From a virus: a stretch of 64,000 nt of DNA. Shown here piece after piece: positions 19,501 to 28,458 of this stretch. The notes beneath the pieces were generated by a model. The model saw nothing but the letters and a program-made list of their open reading frames with translations. It had not been told where the DNA came from and made no database searches. The first letter of the stretch is position 1. Every line of letters begins with the position of its first letter. The position numbers were made by a program, and so were the translations under genes. The stretch lies in IMG/VR virus record IMGVR_UViG_3300047453_000110, positions 1 through 64,000 of that record; one strand, given 5' to 3'.

Positions 19501-21679
19501 CTCTGCGTGGTTGGTAATATGTTACATCACCCTGAAAGATATCACCATTAGTAGGAACTTCATTTACTCGTGCATCTGTTCCAGTAAATGTTCCAGCGGA
19601 ATCAACCACTGAACGGAAATCAATTACATCACGCAGATTAAGTGAGGAACGAGGCCCAGTTGAAAACTCTGGAATACTCTCATAGTTAACCTGACCAGTA
19701 TATGATGTGACATCAAAGAAGTCACCACCACCGTGGGTGAAGTGTTTGAACCTACAGAAAATTGCACCCGATGGTGCAGAAGCGTTAGTTTCTAGAACCA
19801 ATCGACCATTACCATAAAAGCCTGGACGTTGACCTTTATCTACAGTAAACAAATATGAGAGGTCTACACCGTCAGAGTCGGTTTGTTTGATTGATATTAC
19901 ATCGTAGATATCTGCTGCATGAAGGTCAACAAACTTGAGACCACTACCATCAGACTCGACTCCAGTGTTATTGTAAGTCGTTTCGACAAGTGTTTTCTGA
20001 CGAGAAGATGCCTGCGCTTTATTAACCTTCGCATAGATTGTAACTGCTTGACTAGTAGGAAGATTCGTGATTTCGGCTGATAGTAAGTTCGGCGGTGTTA
20101 TTGTGATAGTCGCGCCAGTAACAACCGCGCCAGTATCGTCTCTTGTTACAATCCACTGATTTTTATTTACAAGTTTCTCACCAGCCGCGTTAACAGAAAT
20201 AGTAACACTACCTGAACCATTTGATGTATCAGTAAACTGTCTCTGAACCTCAAAGTCAACATCAGTAATGTCAGACGGTCTTGCATTTGGTAATGGGTAA
20301 ATTAAATTGGTTAAGTCACCTTCTTTAATAACAGCCTGTCCATTCTCAAGGAGTGGGTTGATGCAATCAGTTGAATCTGTTCCGACAGACCTTACTTGAC
20401 GAAGTGCTGAACCACTATTCATTTTGATATCATACAGATATACACGATGCTGTGAACCATCTTCTTCTACATAACGAACCTTTGCAGTCCCGATGGTAGA
20501 AGTAGAAACACCGTGGTCGGCACCATCTTTAAGATTGACAACCTCTTGAGTGTTTATATTCAATCCACCCAAAGATGTAGCACTGTCTGTAATGAAATAC
20601 TGACCATAAGAGATACCAGTAACTTCGTTGGTGAATGTTTCTGTTGTTCTTGGTTTGGCGATTGTCAGTTTAGTAGGAACTTCCGATGCACCACGGTAAC
20701 CGTTAATATATGCGATACCATCAGATACAGATGCAATCAGGTTTGTTCCTGAGTCGGTGAAGTCTACAGTGAAAGGACTTACGATATAGTTGCCTGACTC
20801 TTCACGAGTTCTCTCTGCAAGGACTTCATTGATTTTGTTATAATCTTCTGTTCCCGATACTTGGTCAAGGATTTGACCGTCAACAATATCACAGTAGTAG
20901 ACAAAGTTTTCGTCAGCAGCAAGTGCATCTTCTGTTGTCAGAGTAAGTGTGATACGATAACGGTCAGCGCCAGGCGAAGACAGGTTCGGTGTCGCACCCT
21001 GATTATCATACAATGCAGTATCATCAGCAACAGTAACGATATCTTCGGTGATTTTGAAACCAATGACTTTACTTGGATTTCTATCATACTTGGAAAGAAT
21101 GAGTTCCTGTGGTTTGACAAATACAAAGTGGCCACGAACAAAGAAGTCACCCGCAGCACTAGAAATTTTAGAACCACGACCTACCGCAGGAGCAGCAGAC
21201 TGAACAGTCAGTGTGTCTGACCCGTTGTTGATGTCCTCACCCGCAGACATACGGATTGGGTTCGCACTTGATGTGCCTGAAGATGTATCAGTATATTGAA
21301 CATATAGAGTTGCAGGGTCAGAACCTTCTGCCGCAACAACCTGAAGAACTCTTGCTTTGACACCAGATGTCTGTCCAGTAAACTCTGTTCCAACCAGTGT
21401 GGTTGTGTCGGTAGGAAGAGTATTACTAGATGTATTCAGTTTGATGAATTCATAGTTATTGTTGATTGTCGGCCCGCCTGGATTTACAGAAGCACCATCT
21501 TTGAAGATGTTGCGACCAAATCTTCCAATCTCCTCTTGGATGATAGTCTGCATCTGTGTAAGTTCGCGAGCCTGCAAGGCACGACCACTATTGAAAAGGA
21601 CGCGATGATAGTTATCACTATCAGTGAAATCGTCTTTGTAGGTCGTGGAGAATGAGTTCTCTGTAAATGTGTTAGCCAT
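16532..21679 (-). CDS. Large DUF4815-type structural protein
   Basis: This encodes 1715 residues. The N-terminus has YHRVLFNSGRALQARELTQM followed by QEEIGRFGRNIF, the hallmark of DUF4815 proteins found in tails of marine T4-like phages. The middle holds a stretch unusually rich in Arg and Trp (about residues 950-1040), followed by FRAEGMRPNTRYFPFFDGRD, a motif common in phage structural proteins. The C-terminal third looks like beta-rich binding domains (TFEFDEPVFLNPNTEYAIV). It lies between gp8 and the fibre genes and is therefore probably a baseplate or fibre-attachment protein. The precise role is not established. Confidence 0.75.
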   Translation of the reverse strand: MANTFTENSFSTTYKDDFTDSDNYHRVLFNSGRALQARELTQMQTIIQEEIGRFGRNIFKDGASVNPGGPTINNNYEFIKLNTSSNTLPTDTTTLVGTEFTGQTSGVKARVLQVVAAEGSDPATLYVQYTDTSSGTSSANPIRMSAGEDINNGSDTLTVQSAAPAVGRGSKISSAAGDFFVRGHFVFVKPQELILSKYDRNPSKVIGFKITEDIVTVADDTALYDNQGATPNLSSPGADRYRITLTLTTEDALAADENFVYYCDIVDGQILDQVSGTEDYNKINEVLAERTREESGNYIVSPFTVDFTDSGTNLIASVSDGIAYINGYRGASEVPTKLTIAKPRTTETFTNEVTGISYGQYFITDSATSLGGLNINTQEVVNLKDGADHGVSTSTIGTAKVRYVEEDGSQHRVYLYDIKMNSGSALRQVRSVGTDSTDCINPLLENGQAVIKEGDLTNLIYPLPNARPSDITDVDFEVQRQFTDTSNGSGSVTISVNAAGEKLVNKNQWIVTRDDTGAVVTGATITITPPNLLSAEITNLPTSQAVTIYAKVNKAQASSRQKTLVETTYNNTGVESDGSGLKFVDLHAADIYDVISIKQTDSDGVDLSYLFTVDKGQRPGFYGNGRLVLETNASAPSGAIFCRFKHFTHGGGDFFDVTSYTGQVNYESIPEFSTGPRSSLNLRDVIDFRSVVDSAGTFTGTDARVNEVPTNGDIFQGDVTYYQPRRDKIVISTDGTVKNITGEAGFDAQFPDTPENTLGLFLLEHNAYGLSDSDVNTTPLEAKRFTMADINNLEKRVDKLEEVTSLSLLEVDTSSLLVLDSAGNPRSKSGFFVDNFADRSFTDTENEEQRAAIDPSLGVLSCQTDDNNIALVYDHSKSNNTILKGDNVYLNYTESVAISQTTISGFENVNPFAVITGEGSVTLSPASDEWVQTKYIPANVINRTAEEDLGTINQGRLRAGTARRRGFNQWRWTPFWRAPIFGFGIFRGFNLFGGWSGVSTWNSNGVRRTGTRRLSRRWQQTTFEQRVVVGTRTVRKVTGDRTVSLTFLPFMRSRKIMFRAEGMRPNTRYFPFFDGRDVSAYCREETFSRYASGSSLSYGNRYRNSSAHPQGSTDLESNSDGVIEGSFFLPSKTDFRFRGGTREFKLLDVSVNNDANALSRAAANYISQGTLDTRQQTITSTRITQVRRRRWTEVTRRDPLAQTFRVTKPSGMFVTKVDVFFKAKDSKIPVEMQIRPVVNGQPSATDIISNAIKFLTPSEVSLAGSQTQAAAIAAPTTFEFDEPVFLNPNTEYAIVLLAESKDYEAYVAETYAFELGSTEKRVNRQPSLGSLFKSQNGSTWTPDQTKDLAFKIYQADFNTAGGYAVFENADVPDEILEDNPFFTDSGDATVTMLFPNHGYSDTDTINITGLDSATRYNGILGSSIMGEKPVAAVDGFGLRFEADSVSTSAGRFGGSEIVVDQQLNFDVAIPNFSTILPDDTTLSYGVKFTTGSSLAGSETRYQKDPNYSGDIQIGDENLFPRPRLIAKAANESGVTQLNGERSVTFKVDLGTSRSDVSPMIDAQRTSLTTTTNLIDRQASSSATGFNVPLSYAPETDAVGGSSLSKHHTSVQTLEEDAVGLKVILSAIRPSGAELELYYRVANDGDSIFDVDWTLQSSETTIAPDENNFREYRYLIGGDGGDVNSFTQYQLKLVFTTSNQSKPPVVKDLRGIALAV

Positions 21680-21689
21680 GAATCAAACC

Positions 21690-23048
21690 TTAAATTTGAA
21701 TTACAATTTTAATATCTTCGGTCTGGTCACTTGCACGAGTGACCGCCGCTCGGTTATCAATATATAGGACATCGCCAGTAGACGTTGTTACTTCAGGTGT
21801 AACATATGGTGCAAATGACGCATTAAGTGTTCCCGCACCAGAACCGTCTGTTTCTGTTACCGCTTCACCCGAATCAAAGTTAGTGAAACCAGTTACATCG
21901 GTCTGGTGATACCAGACATTAGATGAGTCAACTTTATCAATCAACGCTTTTGCGCCAGAAGTTGAACCGACAATTGTGTTGTCAGCGGTAAATCCTGTTG
22001 TCACCGCAGAGAAAATAAGTTTCTTCAATGCAATACCTGTTGATGCAGTGAACAAATCTGAACCCGCACTGTCTTTAATATTTTTGATAAGACCAACTTG
22101 ACGGAAGTCATTACCTACAATAAAGTCATCGTTCTCTGTTCCGTCTGGTTTTACTGTGAACATGACACCATTTGCACGAAGGTCATTTCTTGGGTCAGCC
22201 CCTAAACCACCTTCTTCAGAAAATATAGGACGAATCACTGCTGGTTTGGTCGGTGTGCCACCACCACTTACCGTGATAATCGCATTAGTGTAACCTGAAC
22301 CAAACATCAATGTGCCTGAACTGTCGAGGACTTCAGCAGTAACAACAGCACTACCAGAAATCGATGCGGATGCTTTTGCGTTTGTTCCATTACCAACAAT
22401 TGTCAATGTTGGGTTTGATGTATATCCAGAACCACCCGAATCAACTGCATAGCCTATAATTTGACCACTAGTTGCAGCGTTCTGAACAGCCAACTGTTCA
22501 ACATCAGAAGCAGCGGATGAGGAGTCAGTAGTCCCTTGAAGTTTGATAGGTAGGAAGTTAGCAGCGATATATTTCGTTGCATCACCCGCACTGATAGAAT
22601 ATAAGAACTTCCAGATGTAACCATCCGCAGTTGAGAATGGTGCGCCTGTTGTATTACCTGATGGTTGGATAGTCGATACTACCGCATTACCAGCAGCGTC
22701 TTTAGATTGTTGTATACAAACATATACTTGGTTCTCGTCATTCATGACATAGTATGTTTGTGTGGGATAACCAACCTGTTTATCATCATAGGCAGAATAG
22801 ACAGCACCCGAAGACCAGTTGTAGCGAGGCACAACGAAGGTCGAGTCAATAACTTTCTTCACTGACTGAAGACCATTGCGGAGACCTCTCTCTTCCCATT
22901 GAGCGTTAATTGTTGTTCGCGCAGTGTCAGAGTCATTCCAGTCTTCGGAACGACCAATACCAATGTAATAGTTGTTCGACGAATCTGCGAAATCAGTCAG
23001 AAGAGACTGAATAACTTGTTTTTTTAGTGTATTAGTAATAACTGCCAT
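21690..23048 (-). CDS. gp8: Baseplate wedge protein gp8
   Basis: This encodes 452 residues, longer than T4 gp8 (334). Landmarks match gp8: NNYYIGIGRSEDWNDSD near the start, VVPRYNWSSG, DGYIWKFLYSIS, and the conserved end YIDNRAAVTRASDQTEDI, which parallels T4's YMENRPPIIMAMDQTEEI. gp8 links wedge components around gp10 and gp7 in T4. The extra length is a beta-rich middle region with repeated glycine strands (GGSGYTSNPTLTIVGNGTNA). It follows the gp10/gp12-like gene by 5 bp and precedes the DUF4815 gene by 10 bp. Confidence 0.85.
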   Translation of the reverse strand: MAVITNTLKKQVIQSLLTDFADSSNNYYIGIGRSEDWNDSDTARTTINAQWEERGLRNGLQSVKKVIDSTFVVPRYNWSSGAVYSAYDDKQVGYPTQTYYVMNDENQVYVCIQQSKDAAGNAVVSTIQPSGNTTGAPFSTADGYIWKFLYSISAGDATKYIAANFLPIKLQGTTDSSSAASDVEQLAVQNAATSGQIIGYAVDSGGSGYTSNPTLTIVGNGTNAKASASISGSAVVTAEVLDSSGTLMFGSGYTNAIITVSGGGTPTKPAVIRPIFSEEGGLGADPRNDLRANGVMFTVKPDGTENDDFIVGNDFRQVGLIKNIKDSAGSDLFTASTGIALKKLIFSAVTTGFTADNTIVGSTSGAKALIDKVDSSNVWYHQTDVTGFTNFDSGEAVTETDGSGAGTLNASFAPYVTPEVTTSTGDVLYIDNRAAVTRASDQTEDIKIVIQI

Positions 23049-23053
23049 TTTTA

Positions 23054-24097
23054 TTATCCTGTTGTAGTCCCATTATTGGCTACAATTACCCATTTATTTA
23101 CTGAGGTGTTCCAAATCAACTGGCAACCATCACCTTCATCAAAGGCAATAAAACCATCACCAGAGTCTACACCCAAAATATTTGATGACCCACCCGATGG
23201 CGTAAGTCTTGCCTCACCCGCACCCACATTAATGAATGAATGAAACTCACCTTGTGCCGTTCCAGCAGCAATAGTTGGTGAGATAGGCGAACCAGAGTTG
23301 AATACCGTGAGAGGTTCGTTTAGATTTACTGCCGTGTCTGTTGCCACATCAGTTGATTTTTCTAGAATTAGTTTACTCTCGAAACTTACACCACCTGTTC
23401 CTTTACCTGTAATCTCAAGTGTAATATTTGTATCATCACCCGTTGCAGCGATAGAAGGATTGTTACCAGTCGCAGCCGTGGTAATACCGATATGATTGAC
23501 TGCACTTGAAACATTGGTGAATGTAATATACTCATTAGACGAACTATCAAGTAGGAGAGAACCATTTGCAAGACCCGTCAGGTTTGCATTACTTACAGTC
23601 AAACCATCAATAGTTTTATTCGTAAGCGTCTGTGCGTGGTTCGCGAACACAAAAGTATCATCACCTGTCAGAAGTGGTAATGTTACGTTTCGGTCTGCGG
23701 CAAGTTCACTCACAGCAAATACATATTGATGGTCTGCACTTGTATCATTGATTTGTGGTGTCGTAATAACAGGACTTGTCAGGGTCTTGTTGGTCAGTGT
23801 TTGGGTTGTTGTTGTCAAAACAAAGTTGTCGCCAGTCGTGCCAGCAACGGGGATGTTTAAAATCACATCCGCAGACGGGTCACCGTCCAGTTTTAATTTT
23901 ACTTCAAAATCATTGGCGGTTGCACCCTCAAACAGGATACCGTCTGAGTCAAAAGATACCTGACTCGTTCCCGAATCACCACCAACGATAGTATAGAGTT
24001 CCGTGAAGTTTTCATTAATCTTCTGGGCAGCAGTGCGGAGGGTATCACCCGTCCCGTCATTTGCTGCTGTGCCTCTATTAATAATCTGTTTTGTCAT
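23054..24097 (-). CDS. Short tail fibre / gp10-gp12-like protein
   Basis: This encodes 347 residues. The N-terminus reads INRGTAANDGTGDTLRTAAQ followed by KINENFTELY, a signature shared by T4-type tail pin and fibre proteins. It is followed by repeated TLTNKTLTSPVITTPQI-type strands common in phage fibres. The C-terminus (GDGFIAFDEGDGCQLIWNTS) is a compact beta domain. A late promoter box lies 24 bp upstream. It is placed where T4 keeps the gp9-gp12 group. It is probably a baseplate-attached fibre. I cannot choose between gp10- and gp12-type roles. Confidence 0.65.
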   Translation of the reverse strand: MTKQIINRGTAANDGTGDTLRTAAQKINENFTELYTIVGGDSGTSQVSFDSDGILFEGATANDFEVKLKLDGDPSADVILNIPVAGTTGDNFVLTTTTQTLTNKTLTSPVITTPQINDTSADHQYVFAVSELAADRNVTLPLLTGDDTFVFANHAQTLTNKTIDGLTVSNANLTGLANGSLLLDSSSNEYITFTNVSSAVNHIGITTAATGNNPSIAATGDDTNITLEITGKGTGGVSFESKLILEKSTDVATDTAVNLNEPLTVFNSGSPISPTIAAGTAQGEFHSFINVGAGEARLTPSGGSSNILGVDSGDGFIAFDEGDGCQLIWNTSVNKWVIVANNGTTTG

Positions 24098-24120
24098 TTC
24101 TAAACCCTAAATGTTTCTTC

Positions 24121-24128
24121 TATTTATA
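24121..24128 (-). promoter_or_regulatory. T4-type late promoter box TATAAATA
   Basis: An exact TATAAATA on the minus strand lies in the 39-bp gap between the gp7-slot gene and the fibre gene starting at 24097. Confidence 0.7.
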
Positions 24129-24136
24129 AGACTTTA

Positions 24137-25576
24137 TCAATCAAGATGACCAAGATTTAACAAATATTGGTCGGAATCACTACTGTAGAAGACATGTCTG
24201 TCTTGGTCGAATGTCTCGAAAGTAAAGTCGTTTGACATATCCATACCGTCAGCCAACCATTCGTTAACCTCCGTTACTGCATTTACATACACACCAGTCT
24301 GGTTAGTATCGTATTCATCCACCAAATCTTCAAAAGTGTAACCACTATTAGAAGAGATAATATTGGAAAGGGTAAATTCATAAACTGAATCTGAATCTAT
24401 ATATCTACCTGTTGTAGAACCCTTTGTGATAGTTGCAATTATTTTAGGTGGTTCAGCGTTTAACGAACCAAGTTCTATAGTGCCATCAGTTAGGGATGTG
24501 CCATTTGTGATAGTGGCATTGCCGACAAATCTTGCAAATGTGTCGTTGATATCAGATGGTATTCTGAATACTAAGTTACCACTACCATCAGGGTTCACAC
24601 TGTCGGATATGATAGTTACGGCTGAATTATTATTTCTTAGTGTATTGCTTTCTGACCGATTATAACTAACCACTCCAAGTGGGGCCAATGTAGATGTATC
24701 AGAGTCATCCATAGTTGGTGAGGTTGCAACTTGAGTCTCACGGATGTCATTATACTGTGCTTGAATTTTAGAGATTTGGAATGTTGTGAAATCTTCCAGT
24801 CTAATCTCTGGATTAATTCTACTTAGGATACCAGCAGAGTCGGTGTTAAAGTCATCAACCAATGCACTCAAGTCTGTCGTAGGTGTATCCCCAAACGATG
24901 CTTCAGAGTGAACGGCGATTGGTGGAGGTGGTGTAACCACAACATTTGGTGCGGTGATAGTATCTGTTACATCACTAATAATCTGCACTTCCGAACCAAT
25001 GAACATACCGGCTGGGTGAACGAACAACTTGTATGGTTCTCTCCACTCGTTAAATGAAATATCTGACTTAATCAAAATAGCAAACTTCTGATACAATTTA
25101 TTATCGGTCAGAAACTTTCTGGAGTCAAATCCAATCTGAGAACTAGCTTCACCGACATTAAAGACTTGTTCTTTGGTGTAGATAATATCTGGGTCAATCG
25201 AAAAGAATGTTCTAAAGAACTGTTGAATCGAAAACTTCGTTCCCTTTGAACGATACAATGTATTAGAATATTTCGCCGCAGCACGTTTGTCTGAGAACCC
25301 TTCAAAGTATGATTGACCCAACAGAAGTTCGTCCTCGATATAAGAAAGAAGTTCTATGTCAGTCTGTGTGATGTCCCTGCTATAGAACAGGTCGTTAATC
25401 AACTTGGTAGGAGATGACTCATCATCTTCGTAGTGATAATACTCATCAAGGAGTGTGATAAGTTTTGGATACTCTGTGCGAAAGAACTCAGGCAAAACCT
25501 TTTCAATAGCACTTTCAGGAAAAGTAAGCTCTCTCCTGTTCAGGTCTGTCAGAGTATCGTCTTGCTTATGTCCCAT
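24137..25576 (-). CDS. Baseplate wedge protein in the gp7 position
   Basis: This encodes 479 residues. The first 200 (LPEFFRTEYPKLITLLDEYY, QSYFEGFSDKRAAAKYSNTL, GTKFSIQQFFRTFFSIDPDI) match a protein conserved in baseplate loci of marine T4-like phages. The C-terminal part is less regular and Asp/Ser-rich. Its start overlaps the gp6 stop by one base, and it lies between gp6 and the fibre/gp8 genes, where T4 encodes gp7, although T4 gp7 is twice as long. A wedge role is inferred from position and the conserved N-terminus. Confidence 0.6.
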   Translation of the reverse strand: MGHKQDDTLTDLNRRELTFPESAIEKVLPEFFRTEYPKLITLLDEYYHYEDDESSPTKLINDLFYSRDITQTDIELLSYIEDELLLGQSYFEGFSDKRAAAKYSNTLYRSKGTKFSIQQFFRTFFSIDPDIIYTKEQVFNVGEASSQIGFDSRKFLTDNKLYQKFAILIKSDISFNEWREPYKLFVHPAGMFIGSEVQIISDVTDTITAPNVVVTPPPPIAVHSEASFGDTPTTDLSALVDDFNTDSAGILSRINPEIRLEDFTTFQISKIQAQYNDIRETQVATSPTMDDSDTSTLAPLGVVSYNRSESNTLRNNNSAVTIISDSVNPDGSGNLVFRIPSDINDTFARFVGNATITNGTSLTDGTIELGSLNAEPPKIIATITKGSTTGRYIDSDSVYEFTLSNIISSNSGYTFEDLVDEYDTNQTGVYVNAVTEVNEWLADGMDMSNDFTFETFDQDRHVFYSSDSDQYLLNLGHLD

Positions 25577-27402
25577 TAGTTTGTGACTCCAGGCTCAACA
25601 TCTACGATACGAACAAAGGAGCGAGACTCATCATTTTCAATGACATCTTGTCTAAATGGTGTTAACACACTCTGGTTGGCGGGTGTTGCGCTGAGTTTGA
25701 CGAACAGACTAGAACCAGCCACCTCATCAACTTGAAGACCGACAATTCTTACTGTGTCTCCAGTATAGTCACCAACATTATCTATAATGATTTCTGTGTC
25801 ATCGAGGTTGAAGACTTCAAGTTTGTTAGAACCTAATTTGTTTCTTAAAATACAGTTTTTGTTTCTGAACTTAAATCCAGTTGATTGAATAATATATTCG
25901 GAATCATCTGGTGAAGCGAGGGCGGCCGCATAACGTAGAGTATGCGCTTGAACCGCAGTGAGGGTCGGTGTAAATCTGCGTTGCATCTTAACATTCATAC
26001 GAGATGAAAGAATCGCAGGACTGTTTGCATCAATCAATGTCAACAGATTTGAACGTCTGAATGACTGGTCAAACTTACCTGTGCTAGTGCTAAAGTAATC
26101 ACGCACTACAGTTTTGATATTATCTGTGACCGTGTTTCGTGAGAGTGTGGTCAAGTTCTGATTGAACTGGAAAAATACTTCTGTCTCAATAAAGGTCTTG
26201 ATAGGGTCAGAGAACTTCAGATTAAATGATGCAACAGATAGTTGTTCCGAGAGGTCAACGATTGCCTGTTTGGTGGACGCTTCAGTTGCAACACCAACAT
26301 CGTCATTGAACAATACAGACATAAAGATTGTTCCAAACTCTGGTTCAAGTGCCTCTTCCCCACCAAACGATTTGATGTCTTTGATGAGTGTCGAGAAGTT
26401 TTTGAGAACCAACGCAGAGTAATCCACAGCCGTGACCATTCTGTTCTGTGACGCATACTGGAATGGGGCATTCTGACGAATTGACTCAACTGTCTCTTTG
26501 TCTCCACCACCTACAGCTTTTGCAACTGTTGATACGGTAACATCATATCCTGTTCCATCGATAGTTACTTGACTCTGTGGTTCAAAGATTTTAGCGGTAT
26601 CTGCATCAGAACCGTTCACTGCCAGATAATCAATAGTGATTTTACTACCTTCGACAGGAGCAGTTCCCAGTGTCGCACCGTTACCAAAGGACAACTCAAA
26701 CAATCCGTTTGGAGTTTCTTTCAAAATATACAGTGTTGAGTTGGCGTTGATTGTTGTTGCTTCTGACAAATTCTTATATGTTATAAAACTGGCGGACGAA
26801 GGTGACTCGTATACACGAACCACCGCAGTCTCGATATCAAGGAGTTCGTCAGGAATTACATATACAGCATTCTCTTCCGACTTACTTGCGAGGAATGTTT
26901 TCACTCTTGAAGTTCCTTCAAAGATATCGATGTCTTCCGAACCCGTCGAGGTTTTGAGTTCATAGATACCCGCGCCATCGTCTGTCGCAGAGAGGTCTAC
27001 TTGTGTTTGGAAAACATAGTCTGTATCATCAACTGTTGCATTGAACTTGAAACCAGACGCGATTTGGATTATGGTTGGGCGACCAGATACACCACTCAGG
27101 TTCATTGACAAATTCACGATGGCCTTCGAAGATGTCTTGGAGTCTGGAATGTAACCGATACCCTCTGCAAGGGAGACAAGAGAACTACGCAGTTGGGCAG
27201 TTCCTAGAAATGATTCATTCAACGCAAAGTTTGCGGTCAGTGCATTGTAATGTGTATTGTATGCGAGAACATCTAGGATATTCGAAAGACCCGAGGCCTC
27301 GAAGTTATAGTCAGCAAACTCAGGTTTATCGGCAAGAAATGTTTTTAGATTATTCTTGATTGCCGTAAAATCTAGTGCTGTTGATTTTATTGTTGTTGCC
27401 AT
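25576..27402 (-). CDS. gp6: Baseplate wedge protein gp6 (baseplate J-like)
   Basis: This encodes 608 residues. It begins with the gp6 hallmark ALDFTAIKNNLKTFLADKPE, then GLSNILDVLAYNTHYNALTA and NESFLGTAQLRSSLVSLAEG. The centre (RMVTAVDYSALVLKNF, a GGEEALEPEFG loop) is characteristic of the baseplate J fold. gp6 forms the continuous inner ring joining wedges, and six wedges surround the hub. It lies 1 bp after gp25 and overlaps the gp7-slot gene by one base, matching T4 wedge gene order. Confidence 0.92.
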   Translation of the reverse strand: MATTIKSTALDFTAIKNNLKTFLADKPEFADYNFEASGLSNILDVLAYNTHYNALTANFALNESFLGTAQLRSSLVSLAEGIGYIPDSKTSSKAIVNLSMNLSGVSGRPTIIQIASGFKFNATVDDTDYVFQTQVDLSATDDGAGIYELKTSTGSEDIDIFEGTSRVKTFLASKSEENAVYVIPDELLDIETAVVRVYESPSSASFITYKNLSEATTINANSTLYILKETPNGLFELSFGNGATLGTAPVEGSKITIDYLAVNGSDADTAKIFEPQSQVTIDGTGYDVTVSTVAKAVGGGDKETVESIRQNAPFQYASQNRMVTAVDYSALVLKNFSTLIKDIKSFGGEEALEPEFGTIFMSVLFNDDVGVATEASTKQAIVDLSEQLSVASFNLKFSDPIKTFIETEVFFQFNQNLTTLSRNTVTDNIKTVVRDYFSTSTGKFDQSFRRSNLLTLIDANSPAILSSRMNVKMQRRFTPTLTAVQAHTLRYAAALASPDDSEYIIQSTGFKFRNKNCILRNKLGSNKLEVFNLDDTEIIIDNVGDYTGDTVRIVGLQVDEVAGSSLFVKLSATPANQSVLTPFRQDVIENDESRSFVRIVDVEPGVTN

Positions 27403-27403
27403 C

Positions 27404-27853
27404 TTATCTCAACCTTGAAAGTCTAGTTGTAAATTCAACTTGCTCTTCTGTGTTTACTACCTTAAATTTTACTGTGACATTGAGAGCATGATTATCTGGG
27501 TATAAATCTACCACGATATCCAAGACTTCTGCTCTTGGTTCATATGCCTCAATGTTGTCTATAATATTCTCTCTCAGAATAGAAGACCCATCTCTATCCG
27601 CTAACTCAAAGAGTTGACCCCGTATGTCTCCACCGAAGAATGGGTCAAATGGTTTCTCAAGAAGGTTTGTCATGACGAGCGTCTTGATTGCTTGCTTTAC
27701 CGCAGCCGCATCCTTCTTCTTAAAAATCTCTCCGCTTGTAGGTTTTGCCTGAAATGTCAGGTCAATATCGATATATTCCTTTACACGACTACTCGTCACC
27801 GATGTCGTGTTGAGGTCTGTATCTTCCTGTGCGAATGCTCTTCTAGTTGCCAT
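27404..27853 (-). CDS. gp25: Baseplate wedge protein gp25
   Basis: This encodes 149 residues, close to T4 gp25 (132). The conserved core KPFDPFFGGDIRGQLFELAD identifies the gp25/GPW family (lysozyme-like in name, without known enzymatic activity in assembled particles). gp25 sits at the inner baseplate and is needed to trigger sheath contraction. The 25-6 gene pair is as in T4. A perfect TATAAATA box ends 5 nt before the start codon and overlaps the stop of the previous gene. No strong Shine-Dalgarno is visible. Confidence 0.93.
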   Translation of the reverse strand: MATRRAFAQEDTDLNTTSVTSSRVKEYIDIDLTFQAKPTSGEIFKKKDAAAVKQAIKTLVMTNLLEKPFDPFFGGDIRGQLFELADRDGSSILRENIIDNIEAYEPRAEVLDIVVDLYPDNHALNVTVKFKVVNTEEQVEFTTRLSRLR

Positions 27854-27858
27854 GTCTC

Positions 27859-27866
27859 TATTTATA
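27859..27866 (-). promoter_or_regulatory. Late promoter box TATAAATA, 5 nt before gp25 ATG
   Basis: An exact box whose internal TAA is the stop codon of the 198-residue gene. With T4 spacing the transcript would begin at or next to the gp25 start codon, giving a leaderless message. Confidence 0.65.
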
Positions 27867-28458
27867 AGACTTTTTCACGGATTTCGATAAGTTCATCCAA
27901 ACTCATCAAACTATTATTGAAATAAGTCTCTACTTTCTTACTAAATGATACATCGAAACTGGAGGGGACAGTCGGAAACTCTAATCCAATCTGACCAGTT
28001 AGACTTTCATCTGGATTATAATTGTCATAGTCCAAATACAAAGCACCAAAGTTGATATAATCTTTCCAGTATTCTGCAACGTCAAAGGTCTTCTCGAAGT
28101 CAACCTTTCCGTCCTGACCAATGACTTGATAGTATACCAAACGACCATCTGACTTCTTCTTCATAGTCTCATCATTCAGGTCAGGTGTCTGTAGGTCATA
28201 GATGCCTTCAGATACAATCAGTCTCACATCGTTGAAGTGGGTTGTGTTACCGTTGATTGTTCTCATGGCCTCTGCCTGTAGATACAGGTTTCTCGCAATC
28301 TGTTTGCGTTCTGATACAGTTGCAACATGATTGAATGGTGTGCGGTCACCATACGCACCCAGAAACTTTGACATCGTAATGCCAGGCGCAAGGGTAGTTG
28401 CAGAGGTAATCTCCGACTGGAGTTCTGGATTATAGGTTGGGTCAACTAGAATAATCAT
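27862..28458 (-). CDS. Baseplate-locus protein, unknown
   Basis: This encodes 198 residues of a family I cannot name. It begins MIILVDPTYNPELQSEITSA, has QIARNLYLQAEAMRTINGN and a Tyr/Asp-rich segment (NFGALYLDYDNYNPDESLTG), and ends in a helix (LDELIEIREKVL). No membrane segment or enzyme motif is visible. It overlaps the spike gene by 4 bp and carries its stop inside the gp25 promoter box. Its place between the spike and gp25 suggests a baseplate or spike-associated virion protein. Confidence 0.6.
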   Translation of the reverse strand: MIILVDPTYNPELQSEITSATTLAPGITMSKFLGAYGDRTPFNHVATVSERKQIARNLYLQAEAMRTINGNTTHFNDVRLIVSEGIYDLQTPDLNDETMKKKSDGRLVYYQVIGQDGKVDFEKTFDVAEYWKDYINFGALYLDYDNYNPDESLTGQIGLEFPTVPSSFDVSFSKKVETYFNNSLMSLDELIEIREKVL

